A stretch of DNA of 64,000 nt, taken from positions 682,001 through 746,000 of the forward strand of contig NZ_LT629784.1 in the NCBI RefSeq assembly GCF_900105595.1. The letters run 5' to 3'. A program made the position numbers and the translations under genes. How positions within the stretch are numbered: the first letter of the stretch is position 1; each line of letters starts with the position of its first letter. The notes below the pieces were generated by a model, which had not been told where the DNA came from, searched no databases, and worked only from the letters and a program-made list of their open reading frames with translations. Origin of the DNA: Stappia sp. ES.058. GTDB taxonomy: Bacteria > Pseudomonadota > Alphaproteobacteria > Rhizobiales > Stappiaceae. Positions 1-8,777 of this stretch are shown here, in pieces.

Positions 1-1047
1 GTGAAGGATGTCTCCTTCAACATTCCGAGCGGTTCGTTTTTCTCCATTCTCGGTCCGTCAGGCTGCGGCAAGACCACCTTGATGCGCATGATCGCCGGTT
101 TCGAGGAACCGAGCGGCGGAGATATCCGCATCAAGGGCAAGTCGGTGCTCGGCACGCCGCCCAACAGGCGGAACGTCAAGATGGTGTTTCAGCATCTGGC
201 GTTGTTTCCGATGATGAATGTCCATGAAAACATCGCTTACGGGCTTCGCTGTCGCGGTGCCGAGAAGGAAGAGATCAAGCGCCGCGTACAGGATGTGCTG
301 GAGCGCATTGCCCTTCCCGACGTTGGAAACCGCGAGATCCACCAGTTGTCCGGCGGTCAGAAGCAGCGCATCGCCATCGCGCGCTGCATGGTGCTCGATC
401 CCGACGTTCTGTTGCTCGACGAACCGCTTGGCGCGCTCGATCTGAAGCTGCGCGAGGCGATGAAGATCGAGCTGAAACTGCTTCAGCACCAGTTCAATAC
501 CACCTTCATCTACATCACCCACGACCAGTCCGAAGCGCTGGTGATGTCCGATCACGTCGCGATCATGAACGACGGCAACTTCGAGCAGATCGGCACGCCG
601 CAGGCGCTCTACCACCGGCCCAACACCGCCTTCGTCGCCGGCTTCGTCGGCGACAGCAATCGCTGGTCCGGCAAGGTCACGGCGAGCGACGGCACCGGGG
701 GCAAGGTGGCGACGGAGCAGGGCCTGGCAATGAGCTTCACCGCCGGCGGCGACACGCGCATCGCCGAGGGCGACGCGGTCGAGATCTTCGTGCGTCCGGA
801 GTTCATCAACACGGTGCGCGCAGCCGATGCGGCCACTGAGCAGGGCGACAATCACATGGACGGCGTCGTTGACAGCCTGCTCTTCAATGGCGCCAACAGC
901 CGGGTGCTCGTGCGCAACGAGACCGGTCAGTTGATCGAGGCCGACGTTACGCTGACCGGTGACGGCGATCTGTCCGCCGGCGAGGCGGTGCGCCTGTCCT
1001 GGTCGGCACAACACGCCATGTGCTTCCCGCGAAGCGGGGCCGCGTAA
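1..1047 (+). CDS. PotA-type ABC transporter ATP-binding subunit (5' partial)
   Basis: ATPase of an ABC importer of the spermidine/putrescine/iron (PotA/FbpC) class, acting on the cytoplasmic face of the inner membrane. Visible motifs are Walker A (GPSGCGKTT, near residue 18), Q-loop (FQHLALFP), signature LSGGQ, Walker B (VLLLDEP), H-loop (YITHDQ) and a C-terminal TOBE-like region after about residue 230. The reading frame is open to base 1 and the usual N-terminal strand before the KDVSF segment is missing, so the true start lies upstream of the window; the GTG at base 1 is probably internal. The stop overlaps the start of the next permease (TAATG). The periplasmic binding protein is presumably upstream, out of view. 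Substrate is not known. Confidence 0.9.
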   Translation: MKDVSFNIPSGSFFSILGPSGCGKTTLMRMIAGFEEPSGGDIRIKGKSVLGTPPNRRNVKMVFQHLALFPMMNVHENIAYGLRCRGAEKEEIKRRVQDVLERIALPDVGNREIHQLSGGQKQRIAIARCMVLDPDVLLLDEPLGALDLKLREAMKIELKLLQHQFNTTFIYITHDQSEALVMSDHVAIMNDGNFEQIGTPQALYHRPNTAFVAGFVGDSNRWSGKVTASDGTGGKVATEQGLAMSFTAGGDTRIAEGDAVEIFVRPEFINTVRAADAATEQGDNHMDGVVDSLLFNGANSRVLVRNETGQLIEADVTLTGDGDLSAGEAVRLSWSAQHAMCFPRSGAA

Positions 1048-1916
1048 TGGTCCAAAAGGATGTCCGACGTCTCACCCTGATCCTGCTCTTCGCGCCTTTC
1101 GTGATGTGGATCGCGCTGCTGATCGTCGTACCGCACATCGGCATGGTGGCGTTGTCGCTGCGCGAGAAGGTGGCGCCACGCGTCTATGAGTTCGGCTTTG
1201 GCAACTACATCGATTTCATCAATGAGCCGATCTACTGGAACACGCTGCTGCGCACCGGCTCGATGTCGCTGCTGGTGACGGCGCTGGCGCTGCTGATCGG
1301 TTTCCCGATCGCCTATTACATCGCCAAGATCGCCGGAAACCGGACGCGCGGCGCGCTGTTCCTGCTGTGCCTGATCCCGCTGTGGGTGAGCGATCTGATC
1401 CGCGCCTTCGGCTGGATCCTGCTGCTGCGCGAGACCGGGGTGGTCTCGACCTTCCTGCAGTGGAGCGGGGTGATCTCGGGACCGATTGAATTCCTCTACA
1501 ACGACGTGACGGTGATCATCGGCCTCGTCTACACGGTGATCCTGTTCATGATCGTGCCGCTCGTTTCCACACTCGACGGCATGGACGAAAGTCTCGTGGA
1601 GGCGGGTTACAATCTCGGCGGCAGCGGGTTCACGGTGCTCAGGCGGATCATCGTTCCCTACGCGATGCCGGGCATCGTGTCGGGCTGCATCGTGGTGTTC
1701 ATGCTCACGGCCGGATCCTACCTGACCCCGGTCCTTCTGGGTGGAAAGAACTCCAGCTGGTTCACGGAGCAGATCTACGACCAGTTCATCACCCGCTTCA
1801 ACTGGGAGTCGGGCGCGGCCTTCGGCTTCCTGCTTTTGGCCTTCACCTCGATCGTGATCTGGCTCGGGCTGAAGCTCAGCGGCCAGACGCTCGCCAACAC
1901 CGTCGCAAAGAGCTGA
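1047..1916 (+). CDS. PotB-type ABC transporter permease
   Basis: Inner-membrane permease of a polyamine-type importer (BPD_transp_1 family), 289 residues. There are about six hydrophobic segments, the first near residues 12-32, and the EAA-loop signature that contacts the ATPase is seen near residue 175 (ESLVEAGYNLGGSGFTVLRR). An in-frame ATG also occurs at 1020, but ATG 1047 overlaps the stop of the ATPase gene by one base (TAATG) and gives a typical N-terminus, so it is preferred. It is translationally coupled to the ATPase and followed by the second permease after 11 bases. Family assignment is firm. The cargo (polyamine, amino-alcohol or similar) is inferred only from the downstream oxidases. 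Confidence 0.9.
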   Translation: MVQKDVRRLTLILLFAPFVMWIALLIVVPHIGMVALSLREKVAPRVYEFGFGNYIDFINEPIYWNTLLRTGSMSLLVTALALLIGFPIAYYIAKIAGNRTRGALFLLCLIPLWVSDLIRAFGWILLLRETGVVSTFLQWSGVISGPIEFLYNDVTVIIGLVYTVILFMIVPLVSTLDGMDESLVEAGYNLGGSGFTVLRRIIVPYAMPGIVSGCIVVFMLTAGSYLTPVLLGGKNSSWFTEQIYDQFITRFNWESGAAFGFLLLAFTSIVIWLGLKLSGQTLANTVAKS

Positions 1917-1927
1917 GGAGGAGCACG

Positions 1928-2785
1928 ATGGCAAGATCCGCACCCGCGCCCCTCGTCTGGGGCTACCGCGCCTACGTCCTGGCGTTCTTTCTGTTCCTTG
2001 CTGCGCCGCTGGTGGCGGCGGGCGCCTTCGCCTTCAACGACAGTCTGTTTCCCGCCCTTCCGTGGCAGGGCTTCACGCTCGACTGGTTCTTCAACGACAC
2101 CGAGCCCAAGCTCGGCATGTTCCACGACCGCCGGCTGTTGCGCGGGCTGTACTATTCCTTCGTGATCGCGATCTTCGTCTCGACGCTTTCGGTCTTCGTC
2201 GGCACGACCAATGCCTTCCTCTTCGTGCGCGGCCAGTTTCGCTTCAAGAACGCGCTCTACATCGTGATGGTGATCCCGCTCGTCATTCCCGGCGTGATCC
2301 TCGGCATTTCCATCCTGGTGATGGCGAGCGACATCGCGAATTACTTCGATCGCGGCCTGGACATCGATCTGGATTTCCTGCGCCCGGGCATCTTTCTCGT
2401 GGTGCTCGGTCAGTTCTCCTTCATCACCACGATCACCTCGCTGGTGATCACCGCGCGGCTGAAGAAGTTCGACGAGACCATGGAGGAGGCCGCGCTCAAC
2501 CTGGGGGCGACGCGCGCCCGTGTGCTGCGCACCGTTACGCTGCCGTTCCTGCGGCCCGCGATGATCGCCGCCGGAATCGTCGCGTTCCTGGTGTCTTTCG
2601 AGAATTTCAACACGACGTTGTTTCTCGTCGGCTCCGAAGCGCCGCTGACAATCACCATGTACGATCGCATGGCCAAGGTCGGGTCCACGCCGGTCCTCAA
2701 TGCCGTTTCCTTCCTGTTGATGGTCGGCTCGGGACTGCTGGCGCTGGTCACGATCGCTGTCCAGCGTGACAAGAGCGTTCGGTAG
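1928..2785 (+). CDS. PotC-type ABC transporter permease
   Basis: Second inner-membrane permease, 285 residues, of the same importer (PotC/YdcV-like). It is hydrophobic throughout, with a first membrane span at about residues 12-35 and an EAA-type loop near residue 188 (ETMEEAALNLGATRARVLR). The start ATG follows a GAGGAG ribosome site within eight bases. It heterodimerises with the PotB-type protein encoded just upstream. Its 3' end lies only seven bases from the start of the GMC oxidoreductase gene, which points to one transcript coupling uptake to oxidation. No membrane span or loop appears to be missing. Confidence 0.9.
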   Translation: MARSAPAPLVWGYRAYVLAFFLFLAAPLVAAGAFAFNDSLFPALPWQGFTLDWFFNDTEPKLGMFHDRRLLRGLYYSFVIAIFVSTLSVFVGTTNAFLFVRGQFRFKNALYIVMVIPLVIPGVILGISILVMASDIANYFDRGLDIDLDFLRPGIFLVVLGQFSFITTITSLVITARLKKFDETMEEAALNLGATRARVLRTVTLPFLRPAMIAAGIVAFLVSFENFNTTLFLVGSEAPLTITMYDRMAKVGSTPVLNAVSFLLMVGSGLLALVTIAVQRDKSVR

Positions 2786-2792
2786 GATTTCC

Positions 2793-4415
2793 ATGGCTGA
2801 GTTCGATTTCGTTGTCGTCGGTGCGGGCTCCGCCGGCGCGCCCCTTGCCGCGCGGCTGAGCGAAAGCGGGCGGTACTCCGTCTGCCTGCTGGAGGCGGGC
2901 GGTTCGGACAGGAACGTCTGGATCTGGATGCCGATCGGCTACGGCAAGGCATTTTACAACGCCTCGATCAACTGGATGTACGCGACCGAACCGGATCCCG
3001 GGCTGAACAACCGCAGTGGATACTGGCCGCGTGGCAAGGTGCTCGGCGGATCCAGTTCGATCAACGCCATGGTCTATATTCGCGGCCAGCATGCCGATTT
3101 CGAGGACTGGAAAGCGATGGGCAATCCCGGCTGGGGCTGGGAGGATGTCCTGCCCTGTTTCAGGCGCGCGGAAACCAACGACGCCGGCGGCGACGACCAT
3201 CGCGGGTCGGACGGTCCCTTGAATGTCGCGACCATGCGCCGCGACCTTCATCCGCTGTGCGATGTCTTCCTGGAGGCCGGGCGGCAGGCGGGGTTTGCCT
3301 ACAACGCCGATTTCAACGGCGCGGATCAGGAGGGCGTCGGGATTTACCAGAACACGGCGAAGGGCGGCTTTCGCATGTCGACCGCACGGGCCTATCTCGC
3401 GCCCGCGCGCAAGCGCGCAAACCTTGAGGTCAGGACCCGGGCCTATACCAGCCGCCTCCTGATGGAGGGACGTCGCGCGGTCGGGGTGGTTTACGTTCAA
3501 GGCGGCGTCGAGAAGACGGTGCGTGCGCGCCGCGAGGTGATTCTGAGTGCCGGCGCGGTCAACTCGCCGCAGATCCTGATGCTCTCGGGGATCGGCCGCG
3601 CCGAGCATCTGCGCGCCAAGGGGATTGCGGTGATCGAGGACCGGCCGGGGGTCGGCCATAACCTGCAGGATCACCTCGGACTCGACTATCTTTACCGCTC
3701 CAGGGTTCCGACGCTCAACAACCAGCTTTATCCTTGGTGGGGGAAGCTTCTGCAGGGCATCCGCTATGTCGCGACCCGGCGCGGGCCGTTGTCGCTCGGC
3801 GTCAACCAGGCCGGCGGTTTCGTGCGCAGCAACCCCGACGCGCCGCGTCCCAACATGCAGCTATATTTCTCTCCCGTGAGCTATACCAAGGCGCCGAAGG
3901 GCAAGCGTCCGCTGATGAACCCGGATCCGTTTCCGGGCTTCCTGCTCGGCATGCAGCCGACCCGTCCGACAAGCCGGGGGCACATCTGCCTGCGCAGTGC
4001 CGATCCGCATGCCGCACCCGAAATCCATCCCAACTCTCTCAGCACCAATCAGGACCTGACTGAGATGGTCGAAGGCTGCAAGCTCTTGCGCAAGATCGCT
4101 GCAACGCCCGCGCTGCAATCGGTGATCGACACGGAGATCGTGCCTGGTCCGCTGGTGCAAGGCGACGAGCAGATGCTGGAGGATGTGCGCAACCGCTGTT
4201 CCACCGTGTTTCATCCCGTCAGCACCTGCCGGATGGGCCCCGATCCGGCCGCTGACGTCGTCGATGCAAGGCTCAGGGTCTACGGGGTGGAGGGCTTGCG
4301 GGTCGTCGACGCCTCGATCTTTCCAACCGTGACCTCCGGCAACACCAACGCCCCGGCGATCATGGTCGGCGAAAAGGGTGCGGACCTGATCCTCGCCGAT
4401 CATTCGAACGCCTGA
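2793..4415 (+). CDS. GMC-family FAD oxidoreductase (choline/alcohol dehydrogenase-like)
   Basis: Flavin-dependent dehydrogenase of the glucose-methanol-choline family, 540 residues, the usual length of BetA-like enzymes. The N-terminal Rossmann motif is VVVGAGSAGAPLAARL (residues 6-21). The first GMC signature surrounds GGSSSINAMVYIRG, and the second lies around SAGAVNSPQILMLSGIG. The C-terminal region holds the catalytic His context HPVSTCRMG and the FAD contact SGNTNAPAIMVGEKGAD. An earlier in-frame ATG at 2766 lies inside the permease gene; ATG 2793 gives the correct flavoprotein N-terminus. It probably oxidises the alcohol group of the solute imported by the adjacent ABC transporter. Choline is only one candidate, since no betaine-aldehyde dehydrogenase is adjacent. 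Confidence 0.88.
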   Translation: MAEFDFVVVGAGSAGAPLAARLSESGRYSVCLLEAGGSDRNVWIWMPIGYGKAFYNASINWMYATEPDPGLNNRSGYWPRGKVLGGSSSINAMVYIRGQHADFEDWKAMGNPGWGWEDVLPCFRRAETNDAGGDDHRGSDGPLNVATMRRDLHPLCDVFLEAGRQAGFAYNADFNGADQEGVGIYQNTAKGGFRMSTARAYLAPARKRANLEVRTRAYTSRLLMEGRRAVGVVYVQGGVEKTVRARREVILSAGAVNSPQILMLSGIGRAEHLRAKGIAVIEDRPGVGHNLQDHLGLDYLYRSRVPTLNNQLYPWWGKLLQGIRYVATRRGPLSLGVNQAGGFVRSNPDAPRPNMQLYFSPVSYTKAPKGKRPLMNPDPFPGFLLGMQPTRPTSRGHICLRSADPHAAPEIHPNSLSTNQDLTEMVEGCKLLRKIAATPALQSVIDTEIVPGPLVQGDEQMLEDVRNRCSTVFHPVSTCRMGPDPAADVVDARLRVYGVEGLRVVDASIFPTVTSGNTNAPAIMVGEKGADLILADHSNA

Positions 4416-4426
4416 GAAAGGCCGTC

Positions 4427-5734
4427 ATGCGTGCCACCGACCTGTTCACCGAGGATTTTTCGACAACCCCCTATTGGCAGGACGCCACCCCGCAACCGGT
4501 CCCGGGGCAGGTGGCGCTTCCGGACGAGGCGGATGTCGTGATTGTTGGCGCCGGCTACACCGGTCTCAATGCGGCGCTTCAAACGGCACGTGCGGGCCTC
4601 TCGACGCTGGTGCTTGATGCCGAAAGTCCGGGGTGGGGGTGCAGTACGCGCAACGGCGGGCAGGTCTCGACCTCCATCAAGCCGTCGTTCGCCGCCCTGA
4701 CGCGCCGATACGGAGAAGCGCTCGCCCGCGCGCTGCTGGAAGAGGGGCAGGCGTCGCTCGACTATATGCACGCGCTTGTTGCCGAGGAAAAGCTTGATTG
4801 CGATTTCAAGCAGGTCGGCCGGTTTCACGGGGCCCACAAGCCGCATCTCTACGACGCATTGGCGCGCGAATGTACGGGCGGCCATCCGATCTGGGACACC
4901 GGCGCTTATGCGGTTCCCAAGGCGGAGATGGCGCGCGAGCTCGGCACCGACGCCTATCACGGCGGGGTGGTCTATCCGCATCACGCGTCGATCGATGTCG
5001 GCAAATATCATCCCGCCCTTCTCGGCCGGGTCCGCGAGGCCGGTGCGCTCGTGAAGGGGCACTGCGCGGTCAGCGCGCTGTCGCGCGACGGTGCGGGCTT
5101 TGCCGTGGAGACGGCGCAAGGCACGGTGCGCGCCGGAAAGGTGATCCTGGCGACGAACGGCTATTCGGGGCCGCTTTCGCCTTGGCACCGCAGCCGGGTG
5201 ATTCCCATCGGCTCTTATGTGATTGCGACAGAGGAAATCCCGCGCGCGGTGATGGACAAGATCATGCCCACCGACCGGGTTCTCTCCGACACGCGCAAAC
5301 TGGTCTATTATTATCGCCCGTCGCCCGACCGGAAACGCATCCTGTTCGGCGGTCGGGTATCGCTCAGCGAGACCGACCCGCGCAAGAGCGCGGTCAAGCT
5401 GCATCGGGAGCTGGTACGTCTTTTCCCGCAGCTGAAGACAACGCGCGTCAGCCATTCCTGGATGGGGTTCGTCGGCTATACCTTCGATACGATGGCCCAT
5501 TGCGGCGAGGACCGGGGGCTTTTTCACGCGATGGGCTATTGCGGGTCGGGCGTTGGCATGGCGAGCTATCTCGGCATGCGCACGGGGCGTGCGGCGGCTG
5601 GGCTCGAGGGCGTTGGCGAACGCTCCGCCTTCTCGAGGATTTCCTTTCCCACGCGACCGCTCTACGCCGGAAATCCCTGGTTTCTGGCACCGTCGGTGCT
5701 CGTCTATCGCCTGCGCGACCGGATCGGGGTCTAG
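4427..5734 (+). CDS. FAD-dependent amine/amino-acid oxidoreductase (PuuB-like, DAO family)
   Basis: Flavoenzyme of the DAO (glycine/D-amino-acid oxidase) superfamily, 435 residues. It has the FAD-binding motif VVIVGAGYTGLNAAL near residue 37 and the GWGCSTRNGGQVS segment typical of gamma-glutamylputrescine oxidoreductase-like proteins. The C-terminal GYCGSGVGMASYLG segment closes the FAD site. It would remove an amine from a small amine or amino acid, producing an aldehyde, ammonia and peroxide. It follows the GMC gene by 11 bases and probably ends the operon that starts with the polyamine-type transporter, suggesting a catabolic route for a polyamine or related amine. Exact substrate is unresolved. 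Confidence 0.87.
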   Translation: MRATDLFTEDFSTTPYWQDATPQPVPGQVALPDEADVVIVGAGYTGLNAALQTARAGLSTLVLDAESPGWGCSTRNGGQVSTSIKPSFAALTRRYGEALARALLEEGQASLDYMHALVAEEKLDCDFKQVGRFHGAHKPHLYDALARECTGGHPIWDTGAYAVPKAEMARELGTDAYHGGVVYPHHASIDVGKYHPALLGRVREAGALVKGHCAVSALSRDGAGFAVETAQGTVRAGKVILATNGYSGPLSPWHRSRVIPIGSYVIATEEIPRAVMDKIMPTDRVLSDTRKLVYYYRPSPDRKRILFGGRVSLSETDPRKSAVKLHRELVRLFPQLKTTRVSHSWMGFVGYTFDTMAHCGEDRGLFHAMGYCGSGVGMASYLGMRTGRAAAGLEGVGERSAFSRISFPTRPLYAGNPWFLAPSVLVYRLRDRIGV

Positions 5735-5935
5735 GGTCCATGCCCTAGAAGCACTCCGGGTCACTGCGGTCTTGTCTTGCATCCAGGGGGAATTCCCGAT
5801 TGCCGGGTTCCCGCCCTCAGGGGGGTGCGATGACCAGACGAGGGTTGTACACAGGAGCGAGCGGAAGCGAGCACGACGGGACGACTCGCACACTCCGAGA
5901 TCAAAGCCGCAAGTCCTGGTGGGAGAATGGGTGCA

Positions 5936-7129
5936 ATGAATGACGACGCGGATGTCGCCTGGCTTTGCGAAGCGTCCGACCGCTGGACGAACTGGCTGCT
6001 GGGCGCAGCCATGCCGCTTTGGGCAGGGCTCGGCGTCGATCCCGTCAATGGCGGATTTCAGGAGGCGATTGACGTTGACGGCCGGCAGGCTCTGGCAATC
6101 CCCCGCAGGGGACGGGTTCAGCCGCGGCAGATCTATTCGGTGATTGAGGCCGGTCGGCTTGGGTGGACCGGCGATTGGGAGGGAATCGCGAACCGGGCTT
6201 TGGACTGGTATCTCGGTCGTTTCCGGCTGAACGACGGGACGTTCGCCGATCTGGTTGCCCCTGACGGAGCGCTGCTTGAAAGCCGCTTCGATCTCTACAA
6301 TCAGGCTTTTGCGCTTTTTGGGCTGGCGCACGCCGCCGCGGCGCTTCCCGAGCGTCGCGCGGACCTCGAGGCGATCGCGATCACCCTTCTGGACAGGCTT
6401 GAGACGCAGTACCGGCACCCACAGGCAGGCTTTGAGGAAAGCGTTCCCGCGAGCGAGCCGCTGCGGGCCAATCCGCACATGCATTTGCTGGAAGCCGCTC
6501 TTTTCTGGGAACGGATCGGCGGCGGTGCCCGCTGGAGCGCGCTTGCAGACGGGATCATGGAGCTTGCGCTTGCCCGGTTCATCGATCCGACGACGGGCGC
6601 GCTCAGAGAATATTTCACACGTGACTGGCGCCCCATGCCGGATGATCGCGGACGGCAGATCGAACCGGGGCATCTGTTCGAATGGGCCTGGCTTGCATTG
6701 CGCTGGGCAAAAAAGCGCAACCGCGCCGATGCCACCACTGCGGCGCGCCGGTTGTTCGATGTCGGGGAAGCCCGGGGCATCTGCCCGACGCGCAAGGTTG
6801 CGGTTCTTGAAGTGAACGATGACTTCTCGCCGCGCGCGCCGGTCGCCCGGCTGTGGGGGCAGACCGAATGGATCAAGGCGGCGCTGGCGCTTGCCCTTGT
6901 CTCCAGCGGGACTGAACGGCGACATTACCTGTCTTCCGCCCGGCAGGCCGTCGCGGCGCTGGAGATGTTTCTGGTGGACGACCCGGTCGGGCTGTGGCGT
7001 GACAAGCTGGGTGAGGACGGCCGGTTCGTCGCGGAACCCGCACCGGCAAGTTCGCTCTATCACATCGTTTGCGCGATATCGGAACTGCAGCATGTGCGCC
7101 ATTGCACTTGGCCGGACGCGAGCCGGTAG
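5936..7129 (+). CDS. AGE family epimerase/isomerase
   Basis: Member of the N-acylglucosamine 2-epimerase / mannose isomerase superfamily (alpha6/alpha6 barrel), 397 residues. Family-typical features are the RQIYSVIEAGRLGW-type segment near residue 64, paired histidines in NPHMHLLEAALFWE, and the EPGHLFEWAWLAL segment carrying catalytic-type Glu and His residues. ATG 5927 is in frame, but the GGGAGA at 5921-5926 directly abuts it and lies nine bases before ATG 5936, so 5936 is chosen. Substrates in this family include mannose, mannose-6-phosphate and GlcNAc. It stands alone between an amine-oxidation operon and a capsule locus, so a link to sugar supply is possible but unproven. Confidence 0.85.
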   Translation: MNDDADVAWLCEASDRWTNWLLGAAMPLWAGLGVDPVNGGFQEAIDVDGRQALAIPRRGRVQPRQIYSVIEAGRLGWTGDWEGIANRALDWYLGRFRLNDGTFADLVAPDGALLESRFDLYNQAFALFGLAHAAAALPERRADLEAIAITLLDRLETQYRHPQAGFEESVPASEPLRANPHMHLLEAALFWERIGGGARWSALADGIMELALARFIDPTTGALREYFTRDWRPMPDDRGRQIEPGHLFEWAWLALRWAKKRNRADATTAARRLFDVGEARGICPTRKVAVLEVNDDFSPRAPVARLWGQTEWIKAALALALVSSGTERRHYLSSARQAVAALEMFLVDDPVGLWRDKLGEDGRFVAEPAPASSLYHIVCAISELQHVRHCTWPDASR

Positions 7130-7382
7130 TGTTGCGGCAGAAAAATACCGGAGCGCCTTGATATCGACACGGGGCGGCTGGATGATCAGACGGTCGGTAT
7201 CGTCAGGTTGAATAGTCTCGTTTGTCGAAAGGGAGGAATCGTGACCAATCCTTCAGTAGCAGTTTCGCGCATTTTTCAGTTTGAATGTGCAGTTTGCAAT
7301 AAATTTTCCGTTTGTTTAACAAATCGCTATTGAATGAGAGTGCGAGTCGTGATTCTTCGGCTCTTTGACGGTGACGGAATCT
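7130..7382 (+). promoter_or_regulatory. AT-rich leader region upstream of the capsule export genes
   Basis: This 253-base stretch separates the epimerase gene from the capsule export operon and becomes A/T-rich from about 7260. It must hold the export operon promoter, but no -35/-10 pair with good spacing stands out by eye. It also contains the short open frame described separately at 7241-7333. Confidence 0.4.
7241..7333 (+). CDS. Possible 30-residue small protein or leader peptide
   Basis: A GTG codon at 7241 is preceded four bases upstream by a strong ribosome site (AAAGGGAGG at 7228-7236) and opens a 30-codon frame ending at TGA 7331-7333. The peptide has three cysteines in its second half (FECAVCNK followed by SVC). 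It ends 49 bases before the kpsE-like ATG. The strong ribosome site suggests real translation, either as a leader peptide coupled to capsule export expression or as a tiny protein. No homologue is recognised, and a chance frame cannot be excluded. Confidence 0.35.
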   Translation: MTNPSVAVSRIFQFECAVCNKFSVCLTNRY

Positions 7383-8696
7383 ATGTCTGAAAAAGCCGAC
7401 GTGAAGATTGCTACGCCTGAAAAGAGCGAGACCTCGAAACCATCGTCGAACGACGCGGGTGTTGAAAAGAAATCCGTGAAAGCGGCCAGCGAGACGAACG
7501 AGCAGCGGGTCGTTCCGCTGCGTATTGATCGTGCGGCGGCTGCATTTGCGCGCAAGGCCGAGCTGAACATGCGCCCGCGTCAGGTGCGCCGCTTGCTCTT
7601 GGCTGTATCCTTTGTGTTGCTTGTGCTGATTCCCAGTCTTTTCGGTGGGGTGTATTTCCTTGTATTGGCATCCGACCGGTATTCGGCCAGTGCAAGCTTT
7701 GCCATTCGCAGTATGGACAGCGTGCCGGCTGGCGGTGATTTCCTTGGTGCGATAGCGGGATTGTCGAGTGTCGGCACGACCACGACAGATTCATATATCG
7801 TCCTTGAATATTTGAAGAGCCGTGAGCTGATCGAGAAAGTTCAGAAAGAATTTGATCTGCGTGCAGCCTATAGCAAGAGTAATATAGATTTTATTTATAA
7901 ATTGGATCAGGGTTCCCCCATAGAAGACATCGTGAGTTATTGGGACTGGATGTTGACGGCGACATATGAGAACACGTCGACGATCCTGAATTTTGAAGTT
8001 CAGGCTTTCACCGCAGAAGACGCGGAAGCAATTGCGCAGCTGATCGTCAAGCACTGCCAGGATCTCATCAACAGATTGTCGGAAAAGGCGAGAAAAGATG
8101 CTGTCCAATTCGCCCAAAAGGAAGTTGCGATAGCCGAGGTCAGGTTGAAGGTCATGCGCGAAGAGATGCGCAAGTTCCGGTCTTCTTCAAGCGCGGTGGA
8201 CCCGACGGCTTCGGCTGCGGCGCAGCTCCAGCTTACGACAGGCATCGAGACGCAATTGATCGAACTCAGGGCGCGGCTTGGCACGTTGCTCGCCTCGCTT
8301 GATGAGGACTCCCTGCCGGTGGTTCAGCTCCGCAAGCAGATTTCCTCCCTGGAAAAGGAGTTGCTCGACAAGCAGAAGGAGGTCGGCGGAGCAGGCGAAG
8401 ATGACAGCCGGATCGGCCGGGGCCTGTCCAGTATGCTTTCCGATTTCGAAAAACTGCAGGTGGACATGGAGTTCGCGCAGAAAAGCTATGCGGCCGCATT
8501 GTCGTCACTTGAGCGCGCGCGTGCGGAGGCCGACCGCCAGCAACGGTTCCTGGCCGTGTTCATGGCCCCCGGCGTGCCGCAGACGGCAGCCTATCCGTCC
8601 CGCGTCACGAACACCCTCCTGGTGATCATCGTGGCGTTGGTCTTTTGGACCATCGCGGTGCTTCTCGCCTATTCCGTCAGGGACAGCATGCGGTAA
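7383..8696 (+). CDS. Capsule polysaccharide export inner-membrane protein (KpsE/CtrB/BexC-like)
   Basis: Polysaccharide co-polymerase/export protein of the KpsE-CtrB-BexC family, 437 residues from ATG 7383. It links the KpsMT-type ABC exporter to the outer-membrane channel. A basic, disordered N-terminus precedes a membrane span (about residues 70-95) and a large periplasmic domain with long coiled coil (roughly residues 235-390). A C-terminal span (about 408-428) follows a conserved APGVPQTAAYPSR-type loop. In-frame TTG 7365 and GTG 7371 are alternative starts; none has a strong ribosome site. It is first of three export genes, and the organisation resembles rhizobial K-antigen export (RkpR/S/T). 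No KpsD/Wza-type outer-membrane channel is encoded in the window. Confidence 0.88.
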   Translation: MSEKADVKIATPEKSETSKPSSNDAGVEKKSVKAASETNEQRVVPLRIDRAAAAFARKAELNMRPRQVRRLLLAVSFVLLVLIPSLFGGVYFLVLASDRYSASASFAIRSMDSVPAGGDFLGAIAGLSSVGTTTTDSYIVLEYLKSRELIEKVQKEFDLRAAYSKSNIDFIYKLDQGSPIEDIVSYWDWMLTATYENTSTILNFEVQAFTAEDAEAIAQLIVKHCQDLINRLSEKARKDAVQFAQKEVAIAEVRLKVMREEMRKFRSSSSAVDPTASAAAQLQLTTGIETQLIELRARLGTLLASLDEDSLPVVQLRKQISSLEKELLDKQKEVGGAGEDDSRIGRGLSSMLSDFEKLQVDMEFAQKSYAAALSSLERARAEADRQQRFLAVFMAPGVPQTAAYPSRVTNTLLVIIVALVFWTIAVLLAYSVRDSMR

Positions 8697-8777
8697 ATCA
8701 AGGGCATGGGCGCAAGGCATGCTTGGCCGTTCACGACCAAATGACAATCGCGAAAGCCCAGGGGCAAAGGTCTTTGA

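Noticed and set aside
5735..5935. A C/G-rich inverted segment (TTCCCGCCCTCAGGGGGG) that resembles dispersed intergenic repeats
   Set aside because: No second copy was seen in the window, so a repeat family cannot be claimed.
4400..7102. A 900-codon open frame on the minus strand
   Set aside because: It is antisense to three well-recognised genes and its translation is arginine- and proline-rich without family motifs, as expected for a high-GC shadow frame.
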